Assembly: GCF_041321095.1 (NCBI RefSeq)
Contig: NZ_JBGGWE010000002.1
Span: forward strand, 1 to 64,000
DNA: 64,000 nt
Origin: Fibrella arboris
GTDB taxonomy: Bacteria; Bacteroidota; Bacteroidia; Cytophagales; Spirosomataceae
Direction of reading: 5' to 3'
The position numbers and the translations under genes are program-made. Of the stretch, positions 34,673 to 44,493 are shown in pieces (position 1 is the first letter of the stretch; the number at the start of each line of letters is the position of its first letter). The notes under the pieces were generated by a model. It was not told the origin of the DNA. It did not search any database and worked only from the letters and a program-made list of their open reading frames with translations.

Positions 34673-35515
34673 ATGGACGCACCCCTCCTGGCTTTTCTCG
34701 CTGATACCCAGGCGCCTATGTGGATCGAAGCCCTGTTTCTGAAACAGCGAAACAACGTAAAAGCCACACAGGCCATTTTTCGTGAAATCTTACATCGGTG
34801 TCCCGAAACGTTGTATTGGCTGGGCGACGTGGTGGTGCTGGGCTACAAGAATGCCGCCTGGCCGATGGTCGATACTTTTCTGGCCAATTGTGAAGAAGCT
34901 GGCATTGAGGTGAAGGCCATCATGGGCAATCACGATGTGATGGGGCGACCCAAGAAGGGGCAACGTAATTTTCAGAAACGATTCCCCGACCACGTACCCA
35001 CGGGCTATGCTCATGTAACGGATGGCGTAGGCGTGATTTTGCTGAACTCAAACTTCAGCACGCTGACGCCCCAGCAACAGGCGGAGCAACAGACGTTTTA
35101 CGAGAACACATTACGGGACTACGATGCCGATCCGGCCATTCAAACGGTGATCGTCACGACACACTATGCCCCTTTCTCAAACAGTCGGCTGGTGGGGTCG
35201 AGTAAACCTGTTCAGCAACGGTTTGTTCCGCCGTATCAGGCCTCGAAAAAGGCCAAACTATTTATTACCGGTCATGCGCATGCTTTCGAGAAATTCGAGG
35301 TGGGCGGAAAAATATTCCTGGTGATCGGTGGGGGCGGTGGGTTGCGCCAGCCACTGCATCAGAACCCCGGTAAGTACGAAGACCGGGCCGTCGACTATAA
35401 GCCTATGTTTCATTACCTGACGGTCTGGCGCGACGAGGACAAGCTACATGTCTGTTCGCACCGACTTACCGATGATCAAAAAGGCTTTACGGATGGCTAC
35501 GGGTTTGTGGTGTAA
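34673..35515 (+). CDS. metallophosphoesterase (calcineurin-like)
   Basis: 280 residues, no signal peptide. The metal-binding motifs are in family order: LAFLADTQAP (about 7-16), WLGDVVVLG (about 43), AIMGNHDVMG (about 84), VTTHYAPFS (about 160) and FITGHAHAFEKF (about 195), with an extra Gly-rich loop VIGGGGGLRQP. It is a two-metal phosphoesterase of unknown substrate, probably cytoplasmic. It is preceded directly by a tandem heptamer tract and a long hairpin. Confidence 0.9.
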   Translation: MDAPLLAFLADTQAPMWIEALFLKQRNNVKATQAIFREILHRCPETLYWLGDVVVLGYKNAAWPMVDTFLANCEEAGIEVKAIMGNHDVMGRPKKGQRNFQKRFPDHVPTGYAHVTDGVGVILLNSNFSTLTPQQQAEQQTFYENTLRDYDADPAIQTVIVTTHYAPFSNSRLVGSSKPVQQRFVPPYQASKKAKLFITGHAHAFEKFEVGGKIFLVIGGGGGLRQPLHQNPGKYEDRAVDYKPMFHYLTVWRDEDKLHVCSHRLTDDQKGFTDGYGFVV

Positions 35516-35632
35516 GCGTTACTCGCTGGCAAAAGCCAGGTACGTTCCCGACAGTATGTTTTAGCGCGAAAGGCGTTTTTATACGCTGTAGCTGGCAGGG
35601 CTGTCGTTCCGAATAGGCCAGGTACGTTGTTT

Positions 35633-36544
35633 ATGCTCAAAATACGCTTAGTCGCCTGGCTGCTACTAATTACCGGACCGGTCTGTGCGCAGGATTTTAT
35701 GCCTATCTGGCCTGCGGGTCGTATGCCCAATTCAGTTGGACTGCTTATTTCTGATAGCCTTGCCAACGAACGTATCTACCGGGTAGGCACCCCAGGCATG
35801 TATGTATTTCTGCCGTCGGTGCAGGAAAACAAAGGAGCCGCCGTGATCATCTGTCCGGGCGGCGGCTACGAACGCCTGGCCTATCTGGTAAGTGGCTGGC
35901 AATTGGCGAAGTGGTTGAACACGATGGGGGTCAGCGCTTTTGTGCTGAACTACCGCCTGCCGACTTCCCCCGACCTGCAACAGCGCGAAATCGGGCCGTT
36001 GCAGGATGCCCAGCGTGCCATGCGTGTTGTACGGGCAAACGCCAGACGCTGGGGTATCAGGCCAGACAAAGTGGGTATCATGGGTACGTCAGCAGGGGGG
36101 CATCTGGCGGCCCTGCTTGCCACCAGCCGTACCGACGCATCGTTCATTGCAGATACAGTAAGTCGATTTGCGTTTCGGCCCGATTTTGCCATTCTGATCT
36201 CACCTGTTATCACCATGGGGGCCTATGCGCACGCTGGCAGCCGGAAAAATTTACTTGGGCCAAATCCGTCTGCGGAGTTACGCCGCACGTACTCGCTGGA
36301 AAACGCTGTAACTGCCGCAACACCGCCCTGCTTTCTGGTCCATGCTTTCAATGACACCGGCGTTGACCAGCGCAATAGCCTGTTGTTCTACCAGGCGCTC
36401 GTCGATAAAAAGATACAGTCCAGTCTACACATCTTTCCGCAGGGCGGGCATGCCATCGCGCTACGCAACAACCCCGGCTCGACCCAGCAGTGGGTAACGC
36501 TCTGCGAGAACTGGCTGCGGGAAATGAACATCCTGACCGATTAG
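35633..36544 (+). CDS. secreted alpha/beta hydrolase, carbohydrate-esterase-like
   Basis: 303 residues from ATG 35633, with a signal peptide (MLKIRLVAWLLLITGPVCAQ). The oxyanion region IICPGGGYERLA (about 70) and nucleophile elbow IMGTSAGGHLAA (about 150) are those of BD-FAE/acetyl-xylan-esterase-like hydrolases. The acid and histidine are suggested by HAFNDTGVD and FPQGGHAIAL. Its stop overlaps the stop of the convergent pectinesterase by 4 nt. With pectinesterase and polygalacturonase next door, deacetylation of pectin or related plant polysaccharide is a reasonable inference. Confidence 0.85.
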   Translation: MLKIRLVAWLLLITGPVCAQDFMPIWPAGRMPNSVGLLISDSLANERIYRVGTPGMYVFLPSVQENKGAAVIICPGGGYERLAYLVSGWQLAKWLNTMGVSAFVLNYRLPTSPDLQQREIGPLQDAQRAMRVVRANARRWGIRPDKVGIMGTSAGGHLAALLATSRTDASFIADTVSRFAFRPDFAILISPVITMGAYAHAGSRKNLLGPNPSAELRRTYSLENAVTAATPPCFLVHAFNDTGVDQRNSLLFYQALVDKKIQSSLHIFPQGGHAIALRNNPGSTQQWVTLCENWLREMNILTD

Positions 36545-37539
36545 GGTAACCAGCTGGTTGTGCCCGAAAAAATAGCTGCCAGCGTAAACCGTTTCACCGC
36601 TTTCCGGGTCAACTGCTTCGACCAGGCTACTCGACTGCCTGGATTACTGCCAGGACCTGTACTGCCAAATTCAGCATAGGTGACTGTCTTTTCGTTTTGG
36701 GGATTGTTCCAGTTGTTCCAGCCCTCGGGAAGAATATGTCTGCCCATCTGGGTACGGATAAAAATAGTTTTTGCATTGGGTCGCCACGGACGGCCCAGAA
36801 AAACGTTTTGAGCCGTCTCACTGGCCGTCAGCGTACAATCGAAAAAAACGAAGCCGTACGGTTGGTAGACGGGAGTTGCGGCGGCCGTTATGTATGAGTT
36901 GAGCAGGCTTCTGATGGTGCAGGACTGGAATACGGCGATTGACTTGCCGAAAATAAAATCGGTCGTGCCCTCGATCGTACAGTGGTCATAATACTGACGA
37001 CTGCCCTCGGCGGCGGCATAGAGCGTGTCCTGGTTACCCAGTAGCACACAGTTTCGACAAACAAAACGGTCGCCTTCCACGTGCAGGGCAACGGCCTGCC
37101 CAACACGGCCGGCTGTATTCCGGATGGTCAGGTTCTCGAGGATAATGTCGGGCGCATCGACCAGCATTACATAGGACGTGTAGGTGCTGAATTTGTCTTT
37201 ACCTGTTGCATCCTTGCCACCGGGATAAACCTTGCCGGAAAAGTCATCGCCGGTGATGATGACGCCCTCTTTGCTTTCACCAATCAGATGAATGTTGGGT
37301 TTCCAGGAGGGGATGACCAGTTTCTCGGCGTATAAGCCATTTTTAATGAACAGTGTGACCCGCACCTGCGAGTGATCACGGAACGCGTTTACCGCCTCCT
37401 GAATGGTTTTGAAACTGCCGCTGCCATCCTGCGCCACTGTAAACGAGGCGGGGTACGTTGCCGAGGCTGGACCAGTCGTTTGGGCCTTGGCAGCGGCTGT
37501 CCACGTCAGCAGGCAGAAAAGCAGTAGGCGTCTAAGCAT
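36541..37539 (-). CDS. pectinesterase (CE8)
   Basis: 332 residues from ATG 37539, with a signal peptide (MLRRLLLFCLLTWTAAAKAQ). It removes methyl esters from homogalacturonan in the periplasm or outside the cell. Family motifs: GSGSFKTIQEAVNAF (about 40), GQAVALHVEGDR, GNQDTLYA (about 155), the catalytic aspartate region GTTDFIFGKS, and FLGRPWRPNAKT (about 250). The polygalacturonase lies 37 nt upstream on the same strand, so both should be on one transcript, with de-esterification opening the chain for cleavage. Confidence 0.93.
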   Translation of the reverse strand: MLRRLLLFCLLTWTAAAKAQTTGPASATYPASFTVAQDGSGSFKTIQEAVNAFRDHSQVRVTLFIKNGLYAEKLVIPSWKPNIHLIGESKEGVIITGDDFSGKVYPGGKDATGKDKFSTYTSYVMLVDAPDIILENLTIRNTAGRVGQAVALHVEGDRFVCRNCVLLGNQDTLYAAAEGSRQYYDHCTIEGTTDFIFGKSIAVFQSCTIRSLLNSYITAAATPVYQPYGFVFFDCTLTASETAQNVFLGRPWRPNAKTIFIRTQMGRHILPEGWNNWNNPQNEKTVTYAEFGSTGPGSNPGSRVAWSKQLTRKAVKRFTLAAIFSGTTSWLP

Positions 37540-37576
37540 GGCGGGGCGAGCAGACAGGTGAGCAGGGAGCTTTCGA

Positions 37577-39232
37577 TTATTGTTTGGCGGAGAGAAGCAA
37601 CTGACTCGCCACGGCCCCTTCACTGAATTCTGCGCTGCGCTGAGATTGGGTGAGATCGGTGTTCGTCACTCGGATGGCCTGGCTACGTTCTCCTTTTATC
37701 GAAAAGAGCAGTGTGGCGGCCGGGGGATACTGAATGGCGTTGAAAGTGAGTTGATGGCTGTTCTGGGCCAGTACCACTGGTTGCGTCTCGGTAGTTATTA
37801 ATTGCACATTATCCAGACTGATCCCGCTGGCATCAATCAGTTCAACGCCCTTATCGGCCTGTAAAACGAGCCTCGACAGGCTGATGTCGCTGACGGGCAT
37901 TTCGGGTAGTCCCCGAATGAAAACGCCTTTTTTTGCCCCATGACAAACAATGTTCTCAAATTTCATGGACCGAAAAACAGGCGTGCCTTCGTTGAGTACG
38001 GGACGTTCATCCCGCTGACCGTCGGTGGCAAATTTCACGAAATAGTACATATCGAAGAAGATGGCTTCCTGAGCAATGTCTTTCATGACTATATCTTTGG
38101 CGTAGATGTGCTCGACAACACCACCCCGGCCACGAACTGACTTGAACCGGAGTCCTTTGTCGGTGCCCATAAACGTACAATTGGCAACGAAGATGTAGCG
38201 GGCTCCGCCACTCATTTCGCTTCCCACCACAAAACCACCGTGGCCATTGTAGACTGTGTTATTGCGAATGATGCCGTTTTCGGTTGGCATTCCTCGCTTA
38301 CGCCCTTCTTCGTCTTTGCCCGACTTGATACAGATGGCATCATCGCCCACGTCGAGCGTACAGCCTTCAATCAGGAAATTCTTGCAGGATTCAATATCCA
38401 TACCATCTCCATTGTGCGCATAGTCCGGGTTTTTGACGGTCAGGTTCCGAAGCGTGAGATCCTGGCACATCAACGGATGTATGCACCAGGCCGGCGAGTT
38501 CTGACAGGTCACGCCCTCAAGCAATACGTTTTTGCAATTGGTGAGTACCAGCAGGTTGGGCCGCAGAAAATCTTTCATGTCGACGAAATCCTGGGGTTTC
38601 TTACCCTCTGTCAGGAGCATACTCCGGTTTTCGGTGCTGGCTTTTTTAAATTGCTGGCTGGGATACCAGGTTTTGCCGTCGTCTTTTACTACGCCCCCCG
38701 ACGCTAGTTTTTCCTGCCACTGGCTTTCGGTGAGCTGGTTTTTGTTTACTGCCCGCCACACGTCACCATTCCCATCGAGGATGCCCTGCCCGGTGATGGC
38801 AATATTTTCCAGGTTACTCCCAGAGATAGGCGACTGATTTCGAGCGGCTCGTTTGCCTTCGTACACCCCTTCCACCAACGCATATTGACTTTTATCGGTG
38901 GTGAACAACAGGGTGGCGGCTTTTTGCAGGTGCAGATTGACCCGGCTCTTCAGCTCAATGGGGCCTGTCAGCCATAATCCAGGTGGCACCACCACCACAC
39001 CGCCCCCTTTCTGGCTGCACGTCAGCATGGCTTTATTGATGGCCTGTGTATTCAGCAGCTGCCCATCTGGCCTAGCCCCAAATGCCAGGATACTGATGGT
39101 GTCTTTTCGGAAAGCGGGCTGGGCAATGGTGGGCAAGTGAGACCAGCTATAAGTCGGGGGAGCCTGGGCCTCAACACGTAAGCTGAGCAAGGCCACGAAG
39201 GCCAGTGCGATCAGAGAAGTTGTTCTGTTCAT
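37577..39232 (-). CDS. polygalacturonase (GH28)
   Basis: 551 residues, secreted (signal MNRTTSLIALAFVALLSLRV). Right-handed beta-helix enzyme that hydrolyses alpha-1,4-galacturonan. The GH28 signatures occur in order: NGDGMDIESCKN (about 268), GDDAICIKSG (about 293), GHGGFVVGSEMSGG (about 325) and GLRFKSVRGRGG (about 355). The length, over 500, fits the bacterial exo- or long forms. A perfect 8-bp palindrome (TAGGTACC/GGTACCTA, 39236-39262) lies 4 nt before the start codon. The trailer end of the CRISPR array is about 170 nt upstream. Confidence 0.93.
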   Translation of the reverse strand: MNRTTSLIALAFVALLSLRVEAQAPPTYSWSHLPTIAQPAFRKDTISILAFGARPDGQLLNTQAINKAMLTCSQKGGGVVVVPPGLWLTGPIELKSRVNLHLQKAATLLFTTDKSQYALVEGVYEGKRAARNQSPISGSNLENIAITGQGILDGNGDVWRAVNKNQLTESQWQEKLASGGVVKDDGKTWYPSQQFKKASTENRSMLLTEGKKPQDFVDMKDFLRPNLLVLTNCKNVLLEGVTCQNSPAWCIHPLMCQDLTLRNLTVKNPDYAHNGDGMDIESCKNFLIEGCTLDVGDDAICIKSGKDEEGRKRGMPTENGIIRNNTVYNGHGGFVVGSEMSGGARYIFVANCTFMGTDKGLRFKSVRGRGGVVEHIYAKDIVMKDIAQEAIFFDMYYFVKFATDGQRDERPVLNEGTPVFRSMKFENIVCHGAKKGVFIRGLPEMPVSDISLSRLVLQADKGVELIDASGISLDNVQLITTETQPVVLAQNSHQLTFNAIQYPPAATLLFSIKGERSQAIRVTNTDLTQSQRSAEFSEGAVASQLLLSAKQ

Positions 39233-39235
39233 GTG

Positions 39236-39262
39236 TAGGTACCAAAGTCGTAGAGGTACCTA
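39236..39262. promoter_or_regulatory. palindrome TAGGTACC-N11-GGTACCTA, possible operator
   Basis: Perfect 8-bp arms at 39236-39243 and 39255-39262, immediately upstream of the GH28 start. The position fits an operator for the pectin genes or a 5'-UTR hairpin. No regulator gene is adjacent. Confidence 0.35.
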
Positions 39263-39404
39263 AACTTAACAACGTACCGGCCGACTATTTCTGCGCAATC
39301 GTTACCGGGAACGTTGCCAGTACGCGGGAGACCTGCCTGGCCCGCCAACGGGGCAATGATTACTGCTACTACAGGACTCACAACGCCGACACAGGGGTGG
39401 CCCC

Positions 39405-42400
39405 GTTTCAATCCTTCTTCTAACTGGATAGGTACGTTAACCCCGAAATGCCAGATCAGACCACATACAGGCCGATTCGTTTCAATCCTTCTTCTAACTG
39501 GATAGGTACGTTAACAAGACCTGCTCGACTAATGCTGCCGAATCGATTCGTGTTTCAATGCTTCTTCTAACTGGATAGGTACGTTAACAACGACGACGGC
39601 CTGAAGAAGTACTGCGTCGGCTTGTTTCAATCCTTCTTCTAACTGGATAGGTACGTTAACTGCGCCAATCACTTGGCGCACAACACACCTGACAAGTTTC
39701 AATCCTTCTTCTAACTGGATAGGTACGTTAACGGCGGTACTTATTATTGAGCGATTGCACTCTACTGAGGTTTCAATCCTTCTTCTAACTGGATAGGTAC
39801 GTTAACGGTGCAACGGGGTTATGAAACGCTTGGACGCAAACGGAGGGGGTTTCAATCCTTCTTCTAACTGGATAGGTACGTTAACAGGGGCCAGGTTCAT
39901 CATGGTAGGCAACCGGATTCAGTTTCAATCCTTCTTCTAACTGGATAGGTACGTTAACGGCCCAGTCCCTGAACGCCAAATTGATCGGCTTCTTGTTTCA
40001 ATCCTTCTTCTAACTGGATAGGTACGTTAACATCGGGCGAGTACGTTTTGCAGGCAGCAGCCGTGCGTGTTTCAATCCTTCTTCTAACTGGATAGGTACG
40101 TTAACATAGTGATTATACAGATCGCCTGGGTAATACGAATAAGTTTCAATCCTTCTTCTAACTGGATAGGTACGTTAACCTAGCCCTTCAGCAGCGCAAA
40201 ATCGCCAACGTTAAAGGTTTCAATCCTTCTTCTAACTGGATAGGTACGTTAACGGACACATTAACCGGCATGGTTGAGGATTTTGTTAAGTTTCAATCCT
40301 TCTTCTAACTGGATAGGTACGTTAACGGTGCTGTTGGAAGCGATTAAGAAAGAAGCAGAAGCGTTTCAATCCTTCTTCTAACTGGATAGGTACGTTAACG
40401 TCTGCCGATTGAAGGGGCTGTGACGACATGAAATGGTTTCAATCCTTCTTCTAACTGGATAGGTACGTTAACCAAGATCGACGAAACGCTTAACAAGAAT
40501 CTGATGGGGTTTCAATCCTTCTTCTAACTGGATAGGTACGTTAACTGTGGGTACAACCGGCAAGGTGTGCGTCAGCTACTTGTTTCAATCCTTCTTCTAA
40601 CTGGATAGGTACGTTAACTGGGCGTGCGGCGGTTGCCACTGGTGACCAGGTGCAGTTTCAATCCTTCTTCTAACTGGATAGGTACGTTAACAATTCGTAC
40701 TCCTCGGACATCAGCGTCGATCAGGCTGTGTTTCAATCCTTCTTCTAACTGGATAGGTACGTTAACAGCCCCGCACAGACGATCTGGCGGGGCTCTTTGT
40801 TATTGTTTGACCAGCGGTTTCAATCCTTCTTCTAACTGGATAGGTACGTTAACTCTGGCGAAGACCATGATGAGCCAGTTTGAACGATTCGCGTTTCAAT
40901 CCTTCTTCTAACTGGATAGGTACGTTAACCTTGGCTCCCTCGGCTCCGCAGTACTGCTCATCGTCAACGTTTCAATCCTTCTTCTAACTGGATAGGTACG
41001 TTAACCTTCACTGAAATACGGCTCACCAGGTCGAACGTTATGTTTCAATCCTTCTTCTAACTGGATAGGTACGTTAACCCGTCAAATGAGACGAAATCTG
41101 TTAATGAGAACAGATGTTGTTTCAATCCTTCTTCTAACTGGATAGGTACGTTAACTTTGTTATGCAGCGCAACGGCATAAGCCTTTCCGTGTTTCAATCC
41201 TTCTTCTAACTGGATAGGTACGTTAACATAATATCGACGTGATCAACGCGATCAAATACGACAGTTTCAATCCTTCTTCTAACTGGATAGGTACGTTAAC
41301 AATGCCGCCTTTCTGAAAAGATTAACTCATTCCGGGTTTCAATCCTTCTTCTAACTGGATAGGTACGTTAACCTGTAAGCCCTCAGCCTGTCAGCCATTG
41401 GCAAAATCACGTTTCAATCCTTCTTCTAACTGGATAGGTACGTTAACGGTGCTGGTCAGGGAGGTAAACTGAATTAGGTTATTGTTTCAATCCTTCTTCT
41501 AACTGGATAGGTACGTTAACTTGATAAGAAAATTATAGAATTCTTATCTATTGAGTTTCAATCCTTCTTCTAACTGGATAGGTACGTTAACCAGAACTAC
41601 TGCCGCGAAAGAGGGACTGGCTACGGTGTTTCAATCCTTCTTCTAACTGGATAGGTACGTTAACGTGTGTGGTGCGGGTTACTTCCCCGTTTCGTTGACA
41701 GTTTCAATCCTTCTTCTAACTGGATAGGTACGTTAACCCAGCGAGTCGCGCGCGCTCGTTAAGGCAAATCGGGGTTTCAATCCTTCTTCTAACTGGATAG
41801 GTACGTTAACCTTCACTGAAATACGGCTCACCAGGTCGAACGTTATGTTTCAATCCTTCTTCTAACTGGATAGGTACGTTAACCTTGTTACACTCAACGG
41901 GGCGCAGGCGTTACTCAAGTTTCAATCCTTCTTCTAACTGGATAGGTACGTTAACAGTCGACGCCGGTTGAACTGGACGCTGCAATGATGGTTTCAATCC
42001 TTCTTCTAACTGGATAGGTACGTTAACCCAGCCGGTTGTGGTGCTGGGCGTTGAGGGAGGCAGTTTCAATCCTTCTTCTAACTGGATAGGTACGTTAACG
42101 ACCGGGCCCTGCTGCACAACCGGCCCAACTTTACGGCGTTTCAATCCTTCTTCTAACTGGATAGGTACGTTAACCTGGTCAATCCCTCAACGATGGTGAA
42201 CATGCAGTTGACGTTTCAATCCTTCTTCTAACTGGATAGGTACGTTAACTGATGGTGCGCCCAAAGATGCTGTGGCCCTCGTCGGGTTTCAATCCTTCTT
42301 CTAACTGGATAGGTACGTTAACGCCCTTTGCCGGCGTGTCAGAAACGCAAAGGAATTGGTTTCAATCCTTCTTCTAACTGGATAGGTACGTTAACATACC

Positions 42401-43497
42401 GGCTCAGAAATACGACTACACCACGCCCGAATGTTTCAATCCTTCTTCTAACTGGATAGGTACGTTAACCCTGCTACTAGGCTACTACCTGCCGACGCCC
42501 GTAGCGAGTTTCAATCCTTCTTCTAACTGGATAGGTACGTTAACTTTGACTTCCTGATGGCAGGTGCAGATGGGGCAATGTTTCAATCCTTCTTCTAACT
42601 GGATAGGTACGTTAACCGAAACTGGCTAATGATGCCGCACTCAATAATGGACGTTTCAATCCTTCTTCTAACTGGATAGGTACGTTAACTGCTTTGATCG
42701 GCGCGGCACCACTCTACGTGTTCGAGTTTCAATCCTTCTTCTAACTGGATAGGTACGTTAACACTTACAATCAGACTTAGCCTTGTTGATCAATAGCCAG
42801 TTTCAATCCTTCTTCTAACTGGATAGGTACGTTAACCATTCGGGATTGTGAGATTTCGCCCGGCCTGATCCTGGTTTCAATCCTTCTTCTAACTGGATAG
42901 GTACGTTAACGCATTGATATTCCCGATCCGGTGAAAATCGACAATGCGTTTCAATCCTTCTTCTAACTGGATAGGTACGTTAACAAAACAGACAACAGCC
43001 ACTTAGCCGAAACGGCCGCGTTTCAATCCTTCTTCTAACTGGATAGGTACGTTAACAGCCGGGCTTTTTGCGGACGAAACAGCAGTGGCTATGTTTCAAT
43101 CCTTCTTCTAACTGGATAGGTACGTTAACGCATCTGGCCCGCTTCTGGCAACTCGACAACCGGGGGTTTCAATCCTTCTTCTAACTGGATAGGTACGTTA
43201 ACTCAGGTAGTGGGACTGACTGACCTTTGATTTTGGCAAGTTTCAATCCTTCTTCTAACTGGATAGGTACGTTAACGGTGGCTGCTGACCGCAATCGAAC
43301 CAACGGTAGTCATGTTTCAATCCTTCTTCTAACTGGATAGGTACGTTAACCCCAAAACGTCAAAACGTCATGATAAAACCAACTCGTTTCAATCCTTCTT
43401 CTAACTGGATAGGTACGTTAACCCCGGTCGTGAAGTTCGATTACTGAAAGTAGGGGATATGTTTCAATCCTTCTTCTAACTGGATAGGTACGTTAAC
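39405..43497 (-). CRISPR. CRISPR array, 56 repeats of 37 nt and 55 spacers
   Basis: Repeat on the plus strand starts GTTTCAATCC and ends GGTACGTTAAC. The first copy is 39405-39441 and the last 43461-43497. Copies are identical by eye except the third (39552-39588), where base 10 is G instead of C. Spacers are 34-42 nt, mostly 35-38, apart from one of 50 nt (40767-40816). One spacer occurs twice (41006-41041 and 41811-41846). Read on the minus strand the repeat ends ATTGAAAC, the common crRNA 5' handle of type I-A/I-B/III arrays. Transcription is therefore likely from the right, with the leader after 43497 and the old end at the left, where the mutated repeat lies. No cas gene is present anywhere in the window. 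Confidence 0.97.
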
Positions 43498-43965
43498 TCG
43501 TCAGGGCGTGTAAGGGGCAGGTAATCAGCCGATTGGGGCTGATAGCGAACACCTCCTTTTATAGAATTACAGGATGTCAAAGAGCAAAAAGAGGCGTTTT
43601 TTGGTGTTTTTCCGTAAACTAAACGGCTTGATTGCCAGTAGATTAATGCCAAAATTAGCCACCCTTGGCATACATTGACCGACGGAAGGCAGTATCGCTG
43701 GCCCAAGTGACGAAACTGTTGTAAAGGCAAGTTACAACCCGGCAACACTCAGTCGACGGCTCAGGGCAATAACTTTTTAAGCGGATTCTCGCCGAGGATC
43801 AACGGGGGCAATCTGTTTGCTACGGGTATACACCGCCACAAACCATTGCGTCATTTTCCGGGTTAAGCCTGTCGGGTAAATAAGCCGATCAGTGACCAGT
43901 AGCGGGTATTTCCAAGCCATTGGACTGGCTGTTGGCTAGGAGCAAGCTTATTAAAAAACGGTGAT
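43498..43965. other. probable CRISPR leader region
   Basis: About 470 nt between the array and the next gene. The part nearest the array (43550-43640) is richer in A/T than its surroundings and holds A- and T-runs, as leaders do. On the minus strand TTGACA and TATAAA occur in it, but only 11 nt apart, so no promoter is claimed. A short hairpin (CAGCCGATTGGGGCTG) lies near 43525. A 47-codon frame is listed separately. Confidence 0.5.
43777..43920 (-). CDS. possible 47-residue protein or gene remnant
   Basis: An ATG at 43920 opens a frame beginning MAWKYPLLVTDRLIYPTGLT, followed by RKMTQWFVAVYTRSKQIAPV and ending RRESA. The composition (balanced charge, aromatic residues) is protein-like, but no family was recognised and no promoter or ribosome site is seen. 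It could be the end of a decayed gene next to the CRISPR leader, or chance. Confidence 0.2.
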   Translation of the reverse strand: MAWKYPLLVTDRLIYPTGLTRKMTQWFVAVYTRSKQIAPVDPRRESA

Positions 43966-44424
43966 ATGAAGCGAACATGGGCAAGCTTTGCCTTTCTGAT
44001 AGGGCCGACCGCGTTCCTGCTGGGATGTCAACAACAAAAACAGGAAGGGCAGGAGAAAAAAGTGGCCGAAGCGGCTGCCGGGAAAACCTGTTATGCCTAT
44101 GTGTCGCAGACTGATACGATTCGGCTGACACTACGTTCGTCAGGCGCCGTCGTGACCGGAAATCTACAGTATCAACTCGCCGAAAAGGATCGAAATACCG
44201 GGACGATCTCAGGGCAAATGCGGGGCGATACGCTGCTGGCTGACTACCGTTTTCAGTCCGAAGGCGTCGAATCTGTTCGGGAGGTTGCCTTTCTGCTAAA
44301 CGGTGATACAATGATCGAAGGCTTCGGGCCAGTTGCAGACAAAGCGGGCAAAGTGGTATTCAGTCCGCGCTCACGGATCACGTTCAGTGAGCAATTTCCG
44401 CTGACGAAGACAACTTGCGAATAA
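43966..44424 (+). CDS. small lipoprotein, unknown function
   Basis: 152 residues. Lipoprotein signal with cysteine in FLLGCQQQKQ (residue about 21), then a Glu/Lys/Ala-rich linker. The domain has regular beta-strand alternation (DTIRLTLRSSGAVVTGNLQY, GTISGQMRGDTLLADYRFQS), resembling the small lipocalin-like or META-like lipoproteins of Bacteroidota. Two cysteines (GKTCYAYV and the C-terminal TTCE) may form a disulfide. It lies alone between the CRISPR leader and the glucosidase. Confidence 0.75.
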   Translation: MKRTWASFAFLIGPTAFLLGCQQQKQEGQEKKVAEAAAGKTCYAYVSQTDTIRLTLRSSGAVVTGNLQYQLAEKDRNTGTISGQMRGDTLLADYRFQSEGVESVREVAFLLNGDTMIEGFGPVADKAGKVVFSPRSRITFSEQFPLTKTTCE

Positions 44425-44493
44425 CCCCATAAACACCCGTGCAAGCGGTCGCGCCATTGAAATGATATGACGTGGCTCGGGTCGGCGCGTGTC

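Noticed and set aside
39314..42144. Open frames inside the CRISPR array with repeated peptide segments
   Set aside because: They are translations of the 37-nt repeats (FNPSSNWIGTLT or VNVPIQLEEGLK), not genes.
43540..43640. Sigma-70-like TTGACA and TATAAA on the minus strand as a CRISPR promoter
   Set aside because: They are only 11 nt apart and the host appears to use TTTG/TAnnTTTG promoters.
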